In this document: positions 42,861 to 52,918 of the stretch, in pieces | How the letters are laid out: every line of letters starts with the position of its first letter | How positions within the stretch are numbered: the stretch's first letter is position 1 | Assembly: GCF_002234595.1 (NCBI RefSeq) | Contig: NZ_NMUL01000016.1 | Location: forward strand, 271,823-335,822 | Source of the DNA: Amycolatopsis vastitatis | Lineage (GTDB): Bacteria; Actinomycetota; Actinomycetes; Mycobacteriales; Pseudonocardiaceae | Direction of reading: 5' to 3' | Length of the DNA: 64,000 bases | Translations under genes and position numbers: made by a program | The notes under the pieces: model-generated | Databases searched by the model: none | Seen by the model: only the letters and a program-made list of their open reading frames with translations | What the model was told of the DNA's origin: nothing

Positions 42861-43113
42861 GCTGAAACCCCCTTCATAAGAGTGGTTGTGTCCGTACCGA
42901 GCTTGTTCGTCGTACGGCCCTACGACGCAGACACTGCCACGTCCGGTTCCCCCTTGTCGTGGTTTGCCCGCAAGTAGTTGCTTGCGTGAACGCCCCCGCC
43001 GGGAACCGATCGCCCGCGGTATTCCGAGCACCCCCCGATTTGGCGACGCGTCACCCGGAAAAACCTTCCCGACCAGGGGAATTAACACACGCACAGCGAG
43101 CCCCGAGACGGCG

Positions 43114-43452
43114 TCAGCGATCTCGTTTCATGATTCGCATCTGGGAAAAGTCTTCTTCGTCGTCACCCGGTCGAGGGGCATCGGGGGGAAGTTGCGAACG
43201 CGAAGGAACCGGATCGGGAACCGCCAGCCCGCGGGCGCGGCGGAACCGTTCGGCCGCGGCGCGCAACGAGCCGGGCGTCGGGTCGGCGGACTTCGCCCCG
43301 CGTCCGCTGTTCTTGAGGAGCTCCGCGTTCTCGCTGTGCCGGCGCAGGCTGCGCGCCTTCGCGTTCCCGGCGACGCGCCGCGCGTGCGTCACCGCATCCT
43401 GCCCGATCCGCTTGAAGGACGCCGCGGCGCTTTCGAATTCCCGTGACGGCAC
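43114..43452 (-). CDS. Uncharacterised 112-residue basic protein in the ESX-4 locus
   Basis: A small helical, Arg/Ala-rich protein (SREFESAAASFKRIGQDAV, ARSLRRHSENAELLKNS, LRAAAERFRRARG) with an acidic patch near the end (GDDEEDFSQMRIMKRDR). No signal peptide, membrane helix or known domain. GTG start at 43452 with GAGAGG eight bases before. It lies 14 bp after the Hsp70-like gene and so belongs to the ESX-4 operon. The mycobacterial order I remember has no gene here. Confidence 0.65.
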   Translation of the reverse strand: MPSREFESAAASFKRIGQDAVTHARRVAGNAKARSLRRHSENAELLKNSGRGAKSADPTPGSLRAAAERFRRARGLAVPDPVPSRSQLPPDAPRPGDDEEDFSQMRIMKRDR

Positions 43453-43466
43453 CGCGGGCCCCTCTC

Positions 43467-45473
43467 TCAGCTGACGATCTCGACCGTGCGCACGGCCTGC
43501 GCGCAGGCCGTCGCGACGCGGTCCCGGAGCTGGGCCGTGGCGTACTGGCACCCGACGTGGACGCGGATGCGGCCCTTCGCGACGACGTACCAGTCGACCT
43601 GCAGATCGGGCCGGTCCGGCTTGCTCTCGTGGTACCCGATCACGGTCTTGCCGGCGTAGGACAGGTTCGGGTTGAACGCGCTCCAGCGCGCGGCGTCGGC
43701 GTCCGCGCTGCGCTTGAGCTCGTCGGCGAGCTTCTGCGGGTCGGCGGTCGCGTCGTAGTCCATGACGTACTCCTGCGCGACCAGGAGGTCGTTGCCGTCG
43801 CGGGCCTCCTGCGGGTGGATGACGACCTGCCGCTGGGCGACCCGGTCGTCGGTCTGGACCCAGTCTTCGGGCGCGACGAACTTGAAGTCGTACTGCGAGA
43901 GCGTCCGGCCGCTCTCGGCTTGGCCGCCGGCGCCGGATTTGCCGTAGACGAGGATCCCGCCGACGACCAGCGCCGCCACGACGAGCACGACGACGACGGC
44001 GATTCCCCACAGCCGGCCCCGCGACTTCGCGGGCACTTCGGCCGTCCCGGCAGGCCGCACACCCGGCGCGGCCTGCCCGGCCGGCGGCGTGGCCGGCGGC
44101 CAGGGGCGGGCCACCGGCTGCCCGTGCGGCGGGGACGGCGGCGGTGGCGCCGGCCGGTGCGCGTTCGGCGGGAACCCGCCCGGCGCGGGCGGGGTGCGCG
44201 GCGGGACCGGGCGCGGGGCGACGTCGCCGGGCCGGACGACCTCGGTGCGCTGCGCCGCCGGGCCGAGGGCGCCGCCCGGCGCCGCGGCGAGCCGCGCCAT
44301 CGCTTCACCCGGGAGTGCGCCGGTGCGATCCGGGTCCACCAGCACCGCCCGCAGCGCGCCGCGCGCGACGACCGTCTCGGGCTGGTCGAGGCTCGTCGGC
44401 ACGATGCCGGTGCGTTCGTGCACCAGCCGCGAGATCATCGGGATCCGGCTCGACCCGCCCACCAGGAAGATCGCCGTGAGCTGCTTCGGCCGCAGGCCCG
44501 CGTCGCCGATCGCCGCGACCGTCAGCTCCACCGCGCGGCCCAGCGGCGCCGCGATCAGCCGTTCCAGGTCTTCGCGGGTGACGTGCGCGTCGGCGAACGG
44601 CGGCGGCATCGGCACGTCGGTGTAGGCGTGCCGCGACAACGTCTCCTTCGCACCCCGCACGTCCTGCCGCAGCACCCGGCGACGGCGCCGGTCGGTCAGC
44701 TCCCGCCCTTCGACGAGCTGGCGCCACGCGTCCGGATCGGCCGCGGACACCAGCGAACCGACGTGCTCCAGCAGCGCCTGGTCGATGTCCGCGCCGCCGA
44801 ACCCGGGGTCGCCGCGGGTGGCGAGCACCTGGAAGCCGCCGCGCTGCGGACGCCCGGCGCGGTCCCGCGCGGGGTCCGGCGGCAGCCGCCGCACCACGCT
44901 GACGTCGACCGTGCCGCCGCCCAGGTCCAGCACCGCCAGCGCGTCGCCCGGGCGGCCGCTGAACTCCACGGTGCGGTCGGTCGTCACGTCCTGCGGCGCG
45001 AACGTCGCCGCGTGGTAGACCGCCGCCGCGACCGGTTCCGGGACCAGCGCGACCTCGCGCGCCAGCCCGCCGGCGGCCTGCCGCAGCAGCCGGGTGCGGA
45101 TCGCGCCCCAGTCCGCGGGGTGGGTCAGCACCAGCAGGTCGGCCTCGGAGTCCCCGGCCAGGCGGCGCGCCTCGGCCACCGCGCGCCCGAGCACGGCGTG
45201 CACGACGTCGGTCACCCGCAGGACGCTGTCGCCGAGCAGCAGCTCGCCTTCGTCGATCCGCCGCTTCGGGTTCGGCTCGTACCGCGACGGGTCGACGGCC
45301 GCCTGCCGCTCGGCCTCCTGGCCGACGAACAGCGTGCCGTCCGCCGCCGCGTACACCGCTGAGGACATCAGCGGCTGGCCGTCGATCACCACGACCTGCG
45401 GCTCGCGCCCGTTCACCGAGGCGACGACGCAGGTGCTCGATGTCCCGAAGTCCACCGCAACCCGGACCGTCAC
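43467..45473 (-). CDS. Type VII secretion-associated Hsp70-like membrane protein (Rv3446c type)
   Basis: 668 residues. The N-terminal ~370 form an Hsp70-type ATPase (VAVDFGTSSTCVVAS, LVPEPVAAAVYHA, LDLGGGTVDVSVV, IFLVGGSSRIPMI) but the peptide-binding domain is missing. A Pro-rich linker (about 395-480) leads to one membrane helix (about 490-511) and an external domain of ~150 residues with two cysteines (HVGCQYATAQ, ATACAQAV). This is the plan of the TIGR03931-type protein found next to eccC in ESX-4 loci. Start: GTG at 45473 with GGGAG before it. It may gate or energise substrate handling; unproven. Confidence 0.88.
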   Translation of the reverse strand: MTVRVAVDFGTSSTCVVASVNGREPQVVVIDGQPLMSSAVYAAADGTLFVGQEAERQAAVDPSRYEPNPKRRIDEGELLLGDSVLRVTDVVHAVLGRAVAEARRLAGDSEADLLVLTHPADWGAIRTRLLRQAAGGLAREVALVPEPVAAAVYHAATFAPQDVTTDRTVEFSGRPGDALAVLDLGGGTVDVSVVRRLPPDPARDRAGRPQRGGFQVLATRGDPGFGGADIDQALLEHVGSLVSAADPDAWRQLVEGRELTDRRRRRVLRQDVRGAKETLSRHAYTDVPMPPPFADAHVTREDLERLIAAPLGRAVELTVAAIGDAGLRPKQLTAIFLVGGSSRIPMISRLVHERTGIVPTSLDQPETVVARGALRAVLVDPDRTGALPGEAMARLAAAPGGALGPAAQRTEVVRPGDVAPRPVPPRTPPAPGGFPPNAHRPAPPPPSPPHGQPVARPWPPATPPAGQAAPGVRPAGTAEVPAKSRGRLWGIAVVVVLVVAALVVGGILVYGKSGAGGQAESGRTLSQYDFKFVAPEDWVQTDDRVAQRQVVIHPQEARDGNDLLVAQEYVMDYDATADPQKLADELKRSADADAARWSAFNPNLSYAGKTVIGYHESKPDRPDLQVDWYVVAKGRIRVHVGCQYATAQLRDRVATACAQAVRTVEIVS

Positions 45474-45585
45474 CAGCAGCTCCCGCACATTTCGTCGCGA
45501 TCCCCCGCGCCCGGCCGACCAGGTCGGCGGGGCGCACCCTCGGGGAGGAACCTACCCTTCGCCCACGCGTGCCCCGCCGCCGTAC

Positions 45586-48500
45586 TCAGTCCGGCTGGAT
45601 CCACGAGACCTGGATCAGCTGCTTGCCGTTCTTCCGGGTCAGCAGGTTGCCCCGGCCCGGCGGCATCGCGCTCGGCTTGATGTTGCCGACCAGCATGCCT
45701 TCGTCCCGGGAACCGTTCATGACCATGCCCGGTGCCGCGATCTCCTTGAGCTTGCCGATGATCGGGTCGTACATGGCCTTGCTCGCGCCACCGGTGCGCC
45801 GGACGACCACCAGGTGCAGGCCGACGTCCTTGGCCTGGGCCAGGAAGTCGGAGATCTTCCGCAGCGGGTTGGTCGTCGACGTCGCCACCAGGTCGTAGTC
45901 GTCGACCAGGACGAACAGCTCCGGCCCCTTCCACCAGGACCGGGTCTTCAGCTGCTCCTGCGTGACGTCCGGGCCGGGCAGGCGCCGCGTCATCGAGTTG
46001 AAGACGTCGTTGATCATGCTTTCCAGCTGGTTCGCCGACACCGCGTAGCCGAGCAGCGAGTCGCCCTGGACGAAGCCGAGCATCGTGCGCCGGTAGTCGA
46101 CGAGCAGGATGAGCGCTTCCTGGGCGGTGTAGCGCTCCGAGATGCCCCGGGCGATCTGCCGCAGCAGGTTGGTCTTCCCCGACTCGCCGTCCGCGAACGC
46201 GTAGAAGTGCGGCTCGGCGTTGAAGTCGAGGTAGATCGGCTGCAGGTCCTCCTCGTTGACCCCGATCGGGATCAGCTTGGAGTCGCGGGCGCTGTCGATC
46301 TTGAGCACCTCTTCGTAGGTGATCAGCTCCGGCAGCAGGCGGACCTGCGGCGCCACGCGGCCGCGCCACGCGGCCCGGATCTTCGCGACGGCGTCGGCCA
46401 CGCCGGCGGCGACCGTCTCCGGGTCGCTGGACCCGTCGATCCGCGGCAGGCCGCCGAGCATGTGCAGCTTTTCGCGGGTCAGGCCGCGGCCCGGCCGCCC
46501 GGCCGGGATGTTGACCGCGATGCGCCGGTCGATGTCCGACTCGGTCGGGTCACCCAGGCGCAGCTCGAACCGGGTGCCCAGCATGTCCTTGATCGCCGGG
46601 CGGATGTCGGCCCACCGGTTGGCGGCGATGATCACGTGCACGCCGTAGGACAGACCCTGCGTGGCGAGCCGGGTGATCGTGGTCTCGAGCTCTTCGAAGT
46701 CGTCCCGCAGGGCCCGCCAGTTGTCGACGACCAGGAACGCGTCGCCGAACGGGTCCTGGTCCGGCCGGATCTCGCCGCGGCGCTTGCGGTTGCGGAACTC
46801 GGTCATCGAGTCGATGCCCATCGCCCCGAACCGGCCTTCCCGCTCGGTGAGCAGGGTGGTCAGCTCGGCCACGATCCGGCGGGCCTTGTCCGGCTCCCGC
46901 CGGGCGACCGCGACACCGCCGACGTGCGGCAGGTCGGCCAGCCCCGCCAGGGTGCCACCACCGAGGTCGAGGCAGTAGAACTGCGCCTCTTCCGGCGTGT
47001 GCGTCAGCGCCATCGACATGATCAGCGTCCGCAGCATCGTCGACTTGCCGGTCTGCGGGCCGCCGACGATCACGCCGTGCCCGGCCGCACCGGAGAAGTC
47101 CGCCCACAGCGGGTCACGGCGCTGCTCGTACGGCCGGTCGATGATGCCCAGCGGCACCTGCAGCCGCCCGTTGCCGAAGAAGCCGACCGGGGACAGGCCG
47201 CGGTCGTCGGTCGGGTTCAGGTTCGGCAGCAGCGTGTCGAGCGAGTTCGGGTCCTTCAGCGGCGGCAGCCACACCTCGTGCGCCGGCGGGCCCTGGCCCA
47301 CCAGCCGCGACACGATGACGTCGAGTTCGCTGGGCTCGACCGCCTCCTCGGGCTGCCGCTGCTCTTCCTGCTTCGGTGCCTCGATCAGCTGCGGCTCCGG
47401 CTCCTTCGGCAGCTCGACGAAGTCCGGGACGAACAGCTGCGGCCGCTTGTCCGCGCGGACCACGGTCGCCGCCGGGCCCGCCGCCTTGATGCCGGCCGGC
47501 CGGTAGGGACCCGAGACGTAGGCCGCCTTGAACCGCACCAGCGTCGACGTGTCGTACTTGAGGTAGCCGCCACCGGGGACCGACGGCAGCTCGAACGCGT
47601 CCGGCACGCCGATCGCGGCGCGGGACTCCGCCGCCGAGAACGTCTTGAGGCCGATCCGGTACGACAGGTGCGAGTCGAGACCGCGCAGCTTGCCTTCTTC
47701 GAGGCGCTGCGAGGCGAGCAGCATGTGCATCTGCAGCGACCGGCCCAGCCGGCCGATGGCGACGAACAGGTCGATGAAGTCCGGCTTCGCGCTCAGCAGC
47801 TCGGAGAACTCGTCGCAGACGATGAACAGCGCGGGCAGGGGGTCGAGGTCCGCGCCGTTCTCACGCGCTTTCTCGTATTCCCAGACGTTCTTGAAGTTGC
47901 CGCCGTTCTTCAGCGCTTCCTGGCGCCGGTTCATCTCGCCGGCCAGCGCGTCCTTCATACGGTCGACCAGCGTGACCTCGTCCGCGAGGTTGGTGATGAC
48001 CGCGGAGACGTGCGGGGCCTTGTCCAGGCCCATGAACGTCGCGCCACCCTTGAAGTCGACGAGGACGAAGTTCAGCGTGCTCGACGAGTGCGTGGACAGC
48101 AGGCCCAGCACCAGGGTGCGGAGGAACTCCGACTTGCCGGAACCGGTGGCGCCGATGCAGAGGCCGTGCGGGCCCATGCCTTCGGCGGCGGCTTCCTTGA
48201 TGTCCAGCTCGACCGGCTGGCCGTATTCGCCGACACCGAAGGGTACGCGGTAGCGGTCGCGGATCGGCCGCGGCCGCCACGCCTGCTGGACGTCGAAGGT
48301 CATCGGGTCGCCCGGGATGCCGAGCAGCTCCAGCAGCGACGGGTTGGACAGCAGCGGCTCTTCGTCGCCCACGTCCTGACCGGCGGCGCCGCCGACGCGG
48401 TACGGCGAGATGAGCCGGGCCAGCGACTCGGTCTCGACCAGGCTGAGGGTGTCCGGGCGGCCGAACCACTCGACGCCGCCGGCGCTGCGCGCGCCCAGCC

Positions 48501-49602
48501 TGTCGGGCTCCACGACCAGGCGGAGACCGCGGCGGGCGGCGAGGTTGCCGAGGGAGTCGGAGAGGTCGATCAGCGTGACGCCGACCAGGCCCTCCTCGAG
48601 CACGATCTGCTCTTCCCGGGTGACTTCGGCGTCGTCGATGATGATCACGACGTGCGGCTGGTCCGGCGCCGGGGTGGCGTTGCGGGAGAAGCGCTGGCGG
48701 TCACGCAGCTCTTCGTCGAGCCAGTTTTCGATCTGGGCCAGCGAACCGGCCATCATGCGGAGCTGGCCGATGCCGTCCGCCAGCGTGGGGTGCTGGGCGT
48801 GCGGCAGCCACTTCGCCCACTCCCACTCCTCCTTCGCGCGGCCCGCGGTGGCGACCGCGATCAACACGTCGTCGGGGCTGTGGAAGGAAACCAGCTGCGC
48901 GAGCATCGCGCGGGTGAGGCCGCGGGTCAGCGCCCGGTCGCCCTGCATGCTCACCGCGGCGAACCCGCGGAGGGTGATCTGGGTCGGCAGGTCCGGCACG
49001 ATCGAGTGCGCGCGCACGAACCTGCGCAGCGCGAGGGTGGCGATCGGCTCCAGCTCGTCGACCGGCCCGGTCTGCGGCGGGACCAGCCGCGTCGCGAGGC
49101 GGTGCGAGCTGCGCCCGACGCGCAGGTGCAGGAAGTCCTGGTCGTTCTGGCGGCGTTCCCACATGCGGCGGCTGGCCGCCAGGGACCACAGCGACTGGGG
49201 GTCGGGGTGCACCCATTCCAGGGCGGCGCGCTGGTCGACCATCGCCTCGCGGGCGCGGTCGCGCATCTGGCCCAGGTAACGGAGGTAGTCCTTGCGGTCT
49301 TCGTCCATCTCGGCGCGCTTGGCGCCCCCGCCCTTGCCGCCACCGCCGCCCGCCATCATCCCGAGCGTCCCGACGACCATCATGCCGCCCATGGCCATCA
49401 TCATCGGGTTCCGGTTGCTGGCCTGGAACATGAAGACCATCATCCCGAGCGACGCGACGATCATCACGACCGGAAGCGCCTTCATGACGACGTTGCCGGG
49501 GATGACCCGGGGCACCTCGGGCGGCGGCTCGAGGTGCACCTCGCCGCCCGGCGGCCGCGGTGCCGCCAGCCGCGGCGACTTCTTGAACTGCAGCGTGCTC
49601 AT
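45586..49602 (-). CDS. eccC: Type VII secretion ATPase EccC (three FtsK/SpoIIIE domains)
   Basis: 1338 residues. Two N-terminal membrane helices (about 40-85), then three ATPase domains with P-loops GATGSGKS (K490), GGPQTGKS (K853) and ADGESGKT (K1143). The first domain has VLVDFKGGATFMGL and FIVCDEFSELL (Walker B); the second is FYCLDLGGGTL and FLVVDNWRALR; the third is weaker (FVLVDDYDLV). EccC is the motor that binds the C-terminal signals of WXG100 dimers. One polypeptide, as in other ESX-4 systems. ATG at 49602 with GAGGGG seven bases before. Divergent from eccD. Confidence 0.97.
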   Translation of the reverse strand: MSTLQFKKSPRLAAPRPPGGEVHLEPPPEVPRVIPGNVVMKALPVVMIVASLGMMVFMFQASNRNPMMMAMGGMMVVGTLGMMAGGGGGKGGGAKRAEMDEDRKDYLRYLGQMRDRAREAMVDQRAALEWVHPDPQSLWSLAASRRMWERRQNDQDFLHLRVGRSSHRLATRLVPPQTGPVDELEPIATLALRRFVRAHSIVPDLPTQITLRGFAAVSMQGDRALTRGLTRAMLAQLVSFHSPDDVLIAVATAGRAKEEWEWAKWLPHAQHPTLADGIGQLRMMAGSLAQIENWLDEELRDRQRFSRNATPAPDQPHVVIIIDDAEVTREEQIVLEEGLVGVTLIDLSDSLGNLAARRGLRLVVEPDRLGARSAGGVEWFGRPDTLSLVETESLARLISPYRVGGAAGQDVGDEEPLLSNPSLLELLGIPGDPMTFDVQQAWRPRPIRDRYRVPFGVGEYGQPVELDIKEAAAEGMGPHGLCIGATGSGKSEFLRTLVLGLLSTHSSSTLNFVLVDFKGGATFMGLDKAPHVSAVITNLADEVTLVDRMKDALAGEMNRRQEALKNGGNFKNVWEYEKARENGADLDPLPALFIVCDEFSELLSAKPDFIDLFVAIGRLGRSLQMHMLLASQRLEEGKLRGLDSHLSYRIGLKTFSAAESRAAIGVPDAFELPSVPGGGYLKYDTSTLVRFKAAYVSGPYRPAGIKAAGPAATVVRADKRPQLFVPDFVELPKEPEPQLIEAPKQEEQRQPEEAVEPSELDVIVSRLVGQGPPAHEVWLPPLKDPNSLDTLLPNLNPTDDRGLSPVGFFGNGRLQVPLGIIDRPYEQRRDPLWADFSGAAGHGVIVGGPQTGKSTMLRTLIMSMALTHTPEEAQFYCLDLGGGTLAGLADLPHVGGVAVARREPDKARRIVAELTTLLTEREGRFGAMGIDSMTEFRNRKRRGEIRPDQDPFGDAFLVVDNWRALRDDFEELETTITRLATQGLSYGVHVIIAANRWADIRPAIKDMLGTRFELRLGDPTESDIDRRIAVNIPAGRPGRGLTREKLHMLGGLPRIDGSSDPETVAAGVADAVAKIRAAWRGRVAPQVRLLPELITYEEVLKIDSARDSKLIPIGVNEEDLQPIYLDFNAEPHFYAFADGESGKTNLLRQIARGISERYTAQEALILLVDYRRTMLGFVQGDSLLGYAVSANQLESMINDVFNSMTRRLPGPDVTQEQLKTRSWWKGPELFVLVDDYDLVATSTTNPLRKISDFLAQAKDVGLHLVVVRRTGGASKAMYDPIIGKLKEIAAPGMVMNGSRDEGMLVGNIKPSAMPPGRGNLLTRKNGKQLIQVSWIQPD

Positions 49603-49878
49603 CGAAGGACCCCTCATTCAAACTCGGGCGATGGCGGCCACCGCTAGGTGCGCGAACAACCTATCGAACGCCTCGTGGGAATTCCGCCGGATGCCGGAAC
49701 CCTCCGTGAACGCTGCCCTGCCCTCGTCGCACGAGTGTACGGCCCGCCACCGACAGTAATGCCGGGTTCGGACCCGTGACCTGCCGTTGCCGGTGATTTT
49801 CAGACGTTCGATGATGCCGGGGCGGAGGTTCGGTATAAGTTCCCCCGGGAGACGTCTCATCAGAGCGGGGGCAGTGCA

Positions 49879-51273
49879 GTGGCTACGGGCACGACAGTAT
49901 TCAGCAGGGTGACGGTCGTCGCGCCCTCCACCCGGATCGACGTGGCCCTGCCCGCCGACGTCGCGGTGGCCGACCTCCTGCCGATGCTCCTGGAGATGGC
50001 CAAGGAGTCGTCGCCGGACGGCGGCGCCCGCCACGGCGGCTGGGCGCTGGCGAAGCTCGGCGACGCCCCGCTCGACCCGAGCCGCACGCTGGCCTCGCTC
50101 GGCGTCGTCGACGGCGAGCTGCTGCAGCTGCGCAAGCGCAACGAAAACCCGCCGCCGCCGCTGTACGACGACGTCGTCGACGCGATCGCGGAGTCGACCC
50201 CGGACAGCTTCCGGCCGTGGACAAAGGAGACGGCGAACCGCTTCGGGCACGTCGCGGGCGGGCTGGCGCTGGTCGCCGCCGCCATCGCGCTGTTCATGAG
50301 CGGTTCGTTCTACGGCGGCAGCGCGCTCGGCGCGGCCATCGCGGGCGGCATCGGCGCGGTCGCGTGCGTCGCGGTCGGCGCCACGCTGGCCAAGGCGTAC
50401 CAGGCGGAGTCGACCGGGGTGCTGATCGCCGCGGCCGGTGGCCTGCCGCTGGCGTTCGTCAGCGGCTTCTACATCGTGCCGGGGCTGTCCCTGCGGGCGA
50501 ACCTGCTGCTCGGCGCGGTCCTGGTGATCATCGTCGCGTCGGTCTGCATCATGGTCATCGGCGCCGGCATCACGACGTTCATCGCCGCGGCCACCGCGGG
50601 CACCTTCGGCGGGCTGGCCTTCCTGTTCGGCACGCTCGTCGCGCACCCGGCGGCCGGCATCGCGGCCGGCACGGTCGCCGTCGCCCTCGCCTGCATCTCG
50701 ATCCTGCCGCGCGCGACGATCTGGCTCGCGAAGCTGCCGCTGCCGCACGTGCCGAGCAACGCCGAAGAGCTGAAGGAAGACTCCGGCTTCCCCGACTACC
50801 GGGCGATCGAGCGCCGCACGGCGGTCGCGCACAACTACATGACCGGCCTCATGGTCGGCTGCGGCGCCACGGTCGCGGTCTCCGCGGTCATCGCCGCGAC
50901 CGCGCCGGGGGCGTTCGGGATCATCCTCGGCGTCGTCGCGACGCTCGTCCTGCTCCTGCGCGCCCGCGCGTACGCCAACGGCAGCCAGGCGATCGCCCTG
51001 CTCACCACGGGCCTGGTCTCGGCGACCGGGATCGCCGCCGGCTGGCTGGTGTCGTCGAGCGCGCAGAACCGCCTGCTCTACGTGTTCGGCGTGCTGGTCC
51101 TGCTCGCGGCGGGCGCGCTCGTCGTCGGCGTGATCTTCCCGAACCAGCGGTTCTCGCCGCCGCTGCGGCGCACCGTGGAGATCATCGAAGCGATCTGCAT
51201 CGCCTCCGTGCTCCCGCTCGCCCTGGGTGTGATGGACCTCTACACCACCCTGCGGCACCTGAACTTCAAGTGA
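49879..51273 (+). CDS. eccD: Type VII secretion membrane channel protein EccD
   Basis: 464 residues. A ubiquitin-like cytoplasmic domain (about 1-88; VTVVAPSTRIDVALPADVAVADLL) is followed by about eleven hydrophobic helices (from about 125 to the end). EccD forms the core of the inner-membrane pore. GTG start. Its stop overlaps the mycP GTG (GTGA). Confidence 0.95.
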   Translation: MATGTTVFSRVTVVAPSTRIDVALPADVAVADLLPMLLEMAKESSPDGGARHGGWALAKLGDAPLDPSRTLASLGVVDGELLQLRKRNENPPPPLYDDVVDAIAESTPDSFRPWTKETANRFGHVAGGLALVAAAIALFMSGSFYGGSALGAAIAGGIGAVACVAVGATLAKAYQAESTGVLIAAAGGLPLAFVSGFYIVPGLSLRANLLLGAVLVIIVASVCIMVIGAGITTFIAAATAGTFGGLAFLFGTLVAHPAAGIAAGTVAVALACISILPRATIWLAKLPLPHVPSNAEELKEDSGFPDYRAIERRTAVAHNYMTGLMVGCGATVAVSAVIAATAPGAFGIILGVVATLVLLLRARAYANGSQAIALLTTGLVSATGIAAGWLVSSSAQNRLLYVFGVLVLLAAGALVVGVIFPNQRFSPPLRRTVEIIEAICIASVLPLALGVMDLYTTLRHLNFK

Positions 51274-52913
51274 CCGGATCGGGTGAATCTCGGATGGCAG
51301 TGGCACGGCGTTTCGGCACCACCCGGCGGACCACGACGGCCCTGCTGGCCGGCACGATCGGCCTGCTGTCCCCGCTGGCCCTGACCGTCCCGGCAGGGGC
51401 GCAGGAGGCGCCCGCCGACGGCTACTTCGCGGCCCCACCGCCGGTCGACATGGACAAGCTGATCCCGGACGAGCGCCGGCCGGACAAGAAGTACAAGCCG
51501 TCGAAAGCGTGCGTGCAGCGCAGCACCCTCGGCCAGAACATCGTGCTCAAGAACCGGCCGTGGGGCCAGGAGTACCTGCAGATCTCGAAGGCGCAGGAGA
51601 TCGTCAAGGCGGCCACCGGCAGCGTCGGCGGCGGGGTCCGGGTGGCCGTGATCGACACCGGCGTCACGCGGCACCCGTGGTTTCAGAACCGGCTCGAGTC
51701 CGGCGGCGAGTACGTCGCGACGCCGTCGAAGGGCCAGCCCGACGGGCTCGAGGACTGCGACGGCCACGGCACCGAGGTCGCCGGGATCATCGGGGCGAAG
51801 CCGGACAACCCGGAGGTCGGGTTCATCGGCGTCGCGCCGGATGTGACGATCCGGTCCTACCGGCAGCTGAGCGAGAACTACGAGCCCGACACCTCGACCG
51901 CCACCCCGCCGGCGAGCAGCACCACGGGCGGCGCGCCGTCGTCGAGCACCACCCCGCCGAGCGGGTCGAACACGCCGCCACCCAGCGGTGGCGGCAACGG
52001 CAGCGAAGGTGACGGGACGTCGCCCGGGCAGTCCAACGGCGGCCGCCAACTGGAGAAGGCCGGCACGGCGGGCACGCTGAGGACGCTGGCGGAGATCATC
52101 CGCGGCATCGCCGACCGCAACGAGGCCGACGTCATCAACATGTCGGTCGACAACTGCCGGCCCGCCAACGGCTCGATCACCACCGGCGAACAGCAAGTCC
52201 AAGCGGCTGTCCACTACGCGGCGTCGAAGAACATCGTGATCGTCGCGGCCGCGGGGAACGCCACCGACACCTGCCCCCAGAACGACCAGCCGGACGCGCG
52301 CAAGCCCAAGACGATCGTGACGCCGCCCTGGTTCGCGGACGACGTGCTCTCCGTGGGTGCGATCGAGGGTGAGACCGGCAGTGTCGCGCCGTTCAGCGTG
52401 CACGGCCCGTGGGTCGGTGTCGCGGCGCCGGGCACGAAGATCATCTCGCTGGATCCCGCCGAAGGCTCCGACAGCCTCGCGAACCTGACGTTCGAAAACG
52501 GCGACAAGGCCAGCGAAATCCAGGGCACGAGCTTCGCGGCGCCGTACGTCGCGGGCCTGGCGGCACTGGTCAAGGCGAAGTACTCGCAGCTCGACGCGAA
52601 GGGCATCATCAACCGGATCAAGGAGACGGCCCAGCACCCGGCCGCTCCGGGCGGCCGCGACAACTTCGTCGGTTACGGGGTCATCGACCCGGTGGCGGCG
52701 CTGACGCAGGTCCTGCCGTCGGAGGTGGGGATCCAGGCCCCGATGCCGGCTCCGCAGCTGGCCCAGCTCCCGCCGGCGAACGACCACAGCTCCACACCGA
52801 TGATCGTGGCACTGGCCGGCACGGCGGGCGGCGTGCTCGCGCTGCTGATCACGTTGTTCGTCATGCACACGATCCGCCGCAACCGCCCCGAAGGCAGCGC
52901 TCCCCGCCGCTGA
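51270..52913 (+). CDS. mycP: Mycosin, subtilisin-like ESX protease MycP
   Basis: 547 residues. Signal peptide ends near AGAQE; catalytic triad D129 (VAVIDTGV), H166 (DGHGTEVAG) and S421 (QGTSFAAPYVAG), with the oxyanion Asn in AAAGNATDTC. A Ser/Thr/Pro/Gly-rich loop of about 65 residues is inserted after IRSYRQLSENYE, where mycosins keep a long loop. One C-terminal membrane helix (MIVALAGTAGGVLALLITLF) anchors it. MycP caps and stabilises the ESX complex. Start: GTG at 51270 by overlap with eccD; the ATG at 51294 is the alternative. Confidence 0.96.
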   Translation: MTGSGESRMAVARRFGTTRRTTTALLAGTIGLLSPLALTVPAGAQEAPADGYFAAPPPVDMDKLIPDERRPDKKYKPSKACVQRSTLGQNIVLKNRPWGQEYLQISKAQEIVKAATGSVGGGVRVAVIDTGVTRHPWFQNRLESGGEYVATPSKGQPDGLEDCDGHGTEVAGIIGAKPDNPEVGFIGVAPDVTIRSYRQLSENYEPDTSTATPPASSTTGGAPSSSTTPPSGSNTPPPSGGGNGSEGDGTSPGQSNGGRQLEKAGTAGTLRTLAEIIRGIADRNEADVINMSVDNCRPANGSITTGEQQVQAAVHYAASKNIVIVAAAGNATDTCPQNDQPDARKPKTIVTPPWFADDVLSVGAIEGETGSVAPFSVHGPWVGVAAPGTKIISLDPAEGSDSLANLTFENGDKASEIQGTSFAAPYVAGLAALVKAKYSQLDAKGIINRIKETAQHPAAPGGRDNFVGYGVIDPVAALTQVLPSEVGIQAPMPAPQLAQLPPANDHSSTPMIVALAGTAGGVLALLITLFVMHTIRRNRPEGSAPRR

Positions 52914-52918
52914 GCCCG

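Noticed and set aside
45094..49647. A 1517-codon open frame on the plus strand across eccC
   Set aside because: Antisense shadow of eccC, rich in Arg, Gln and Val with no domain; GC-skewed codon use explains it.
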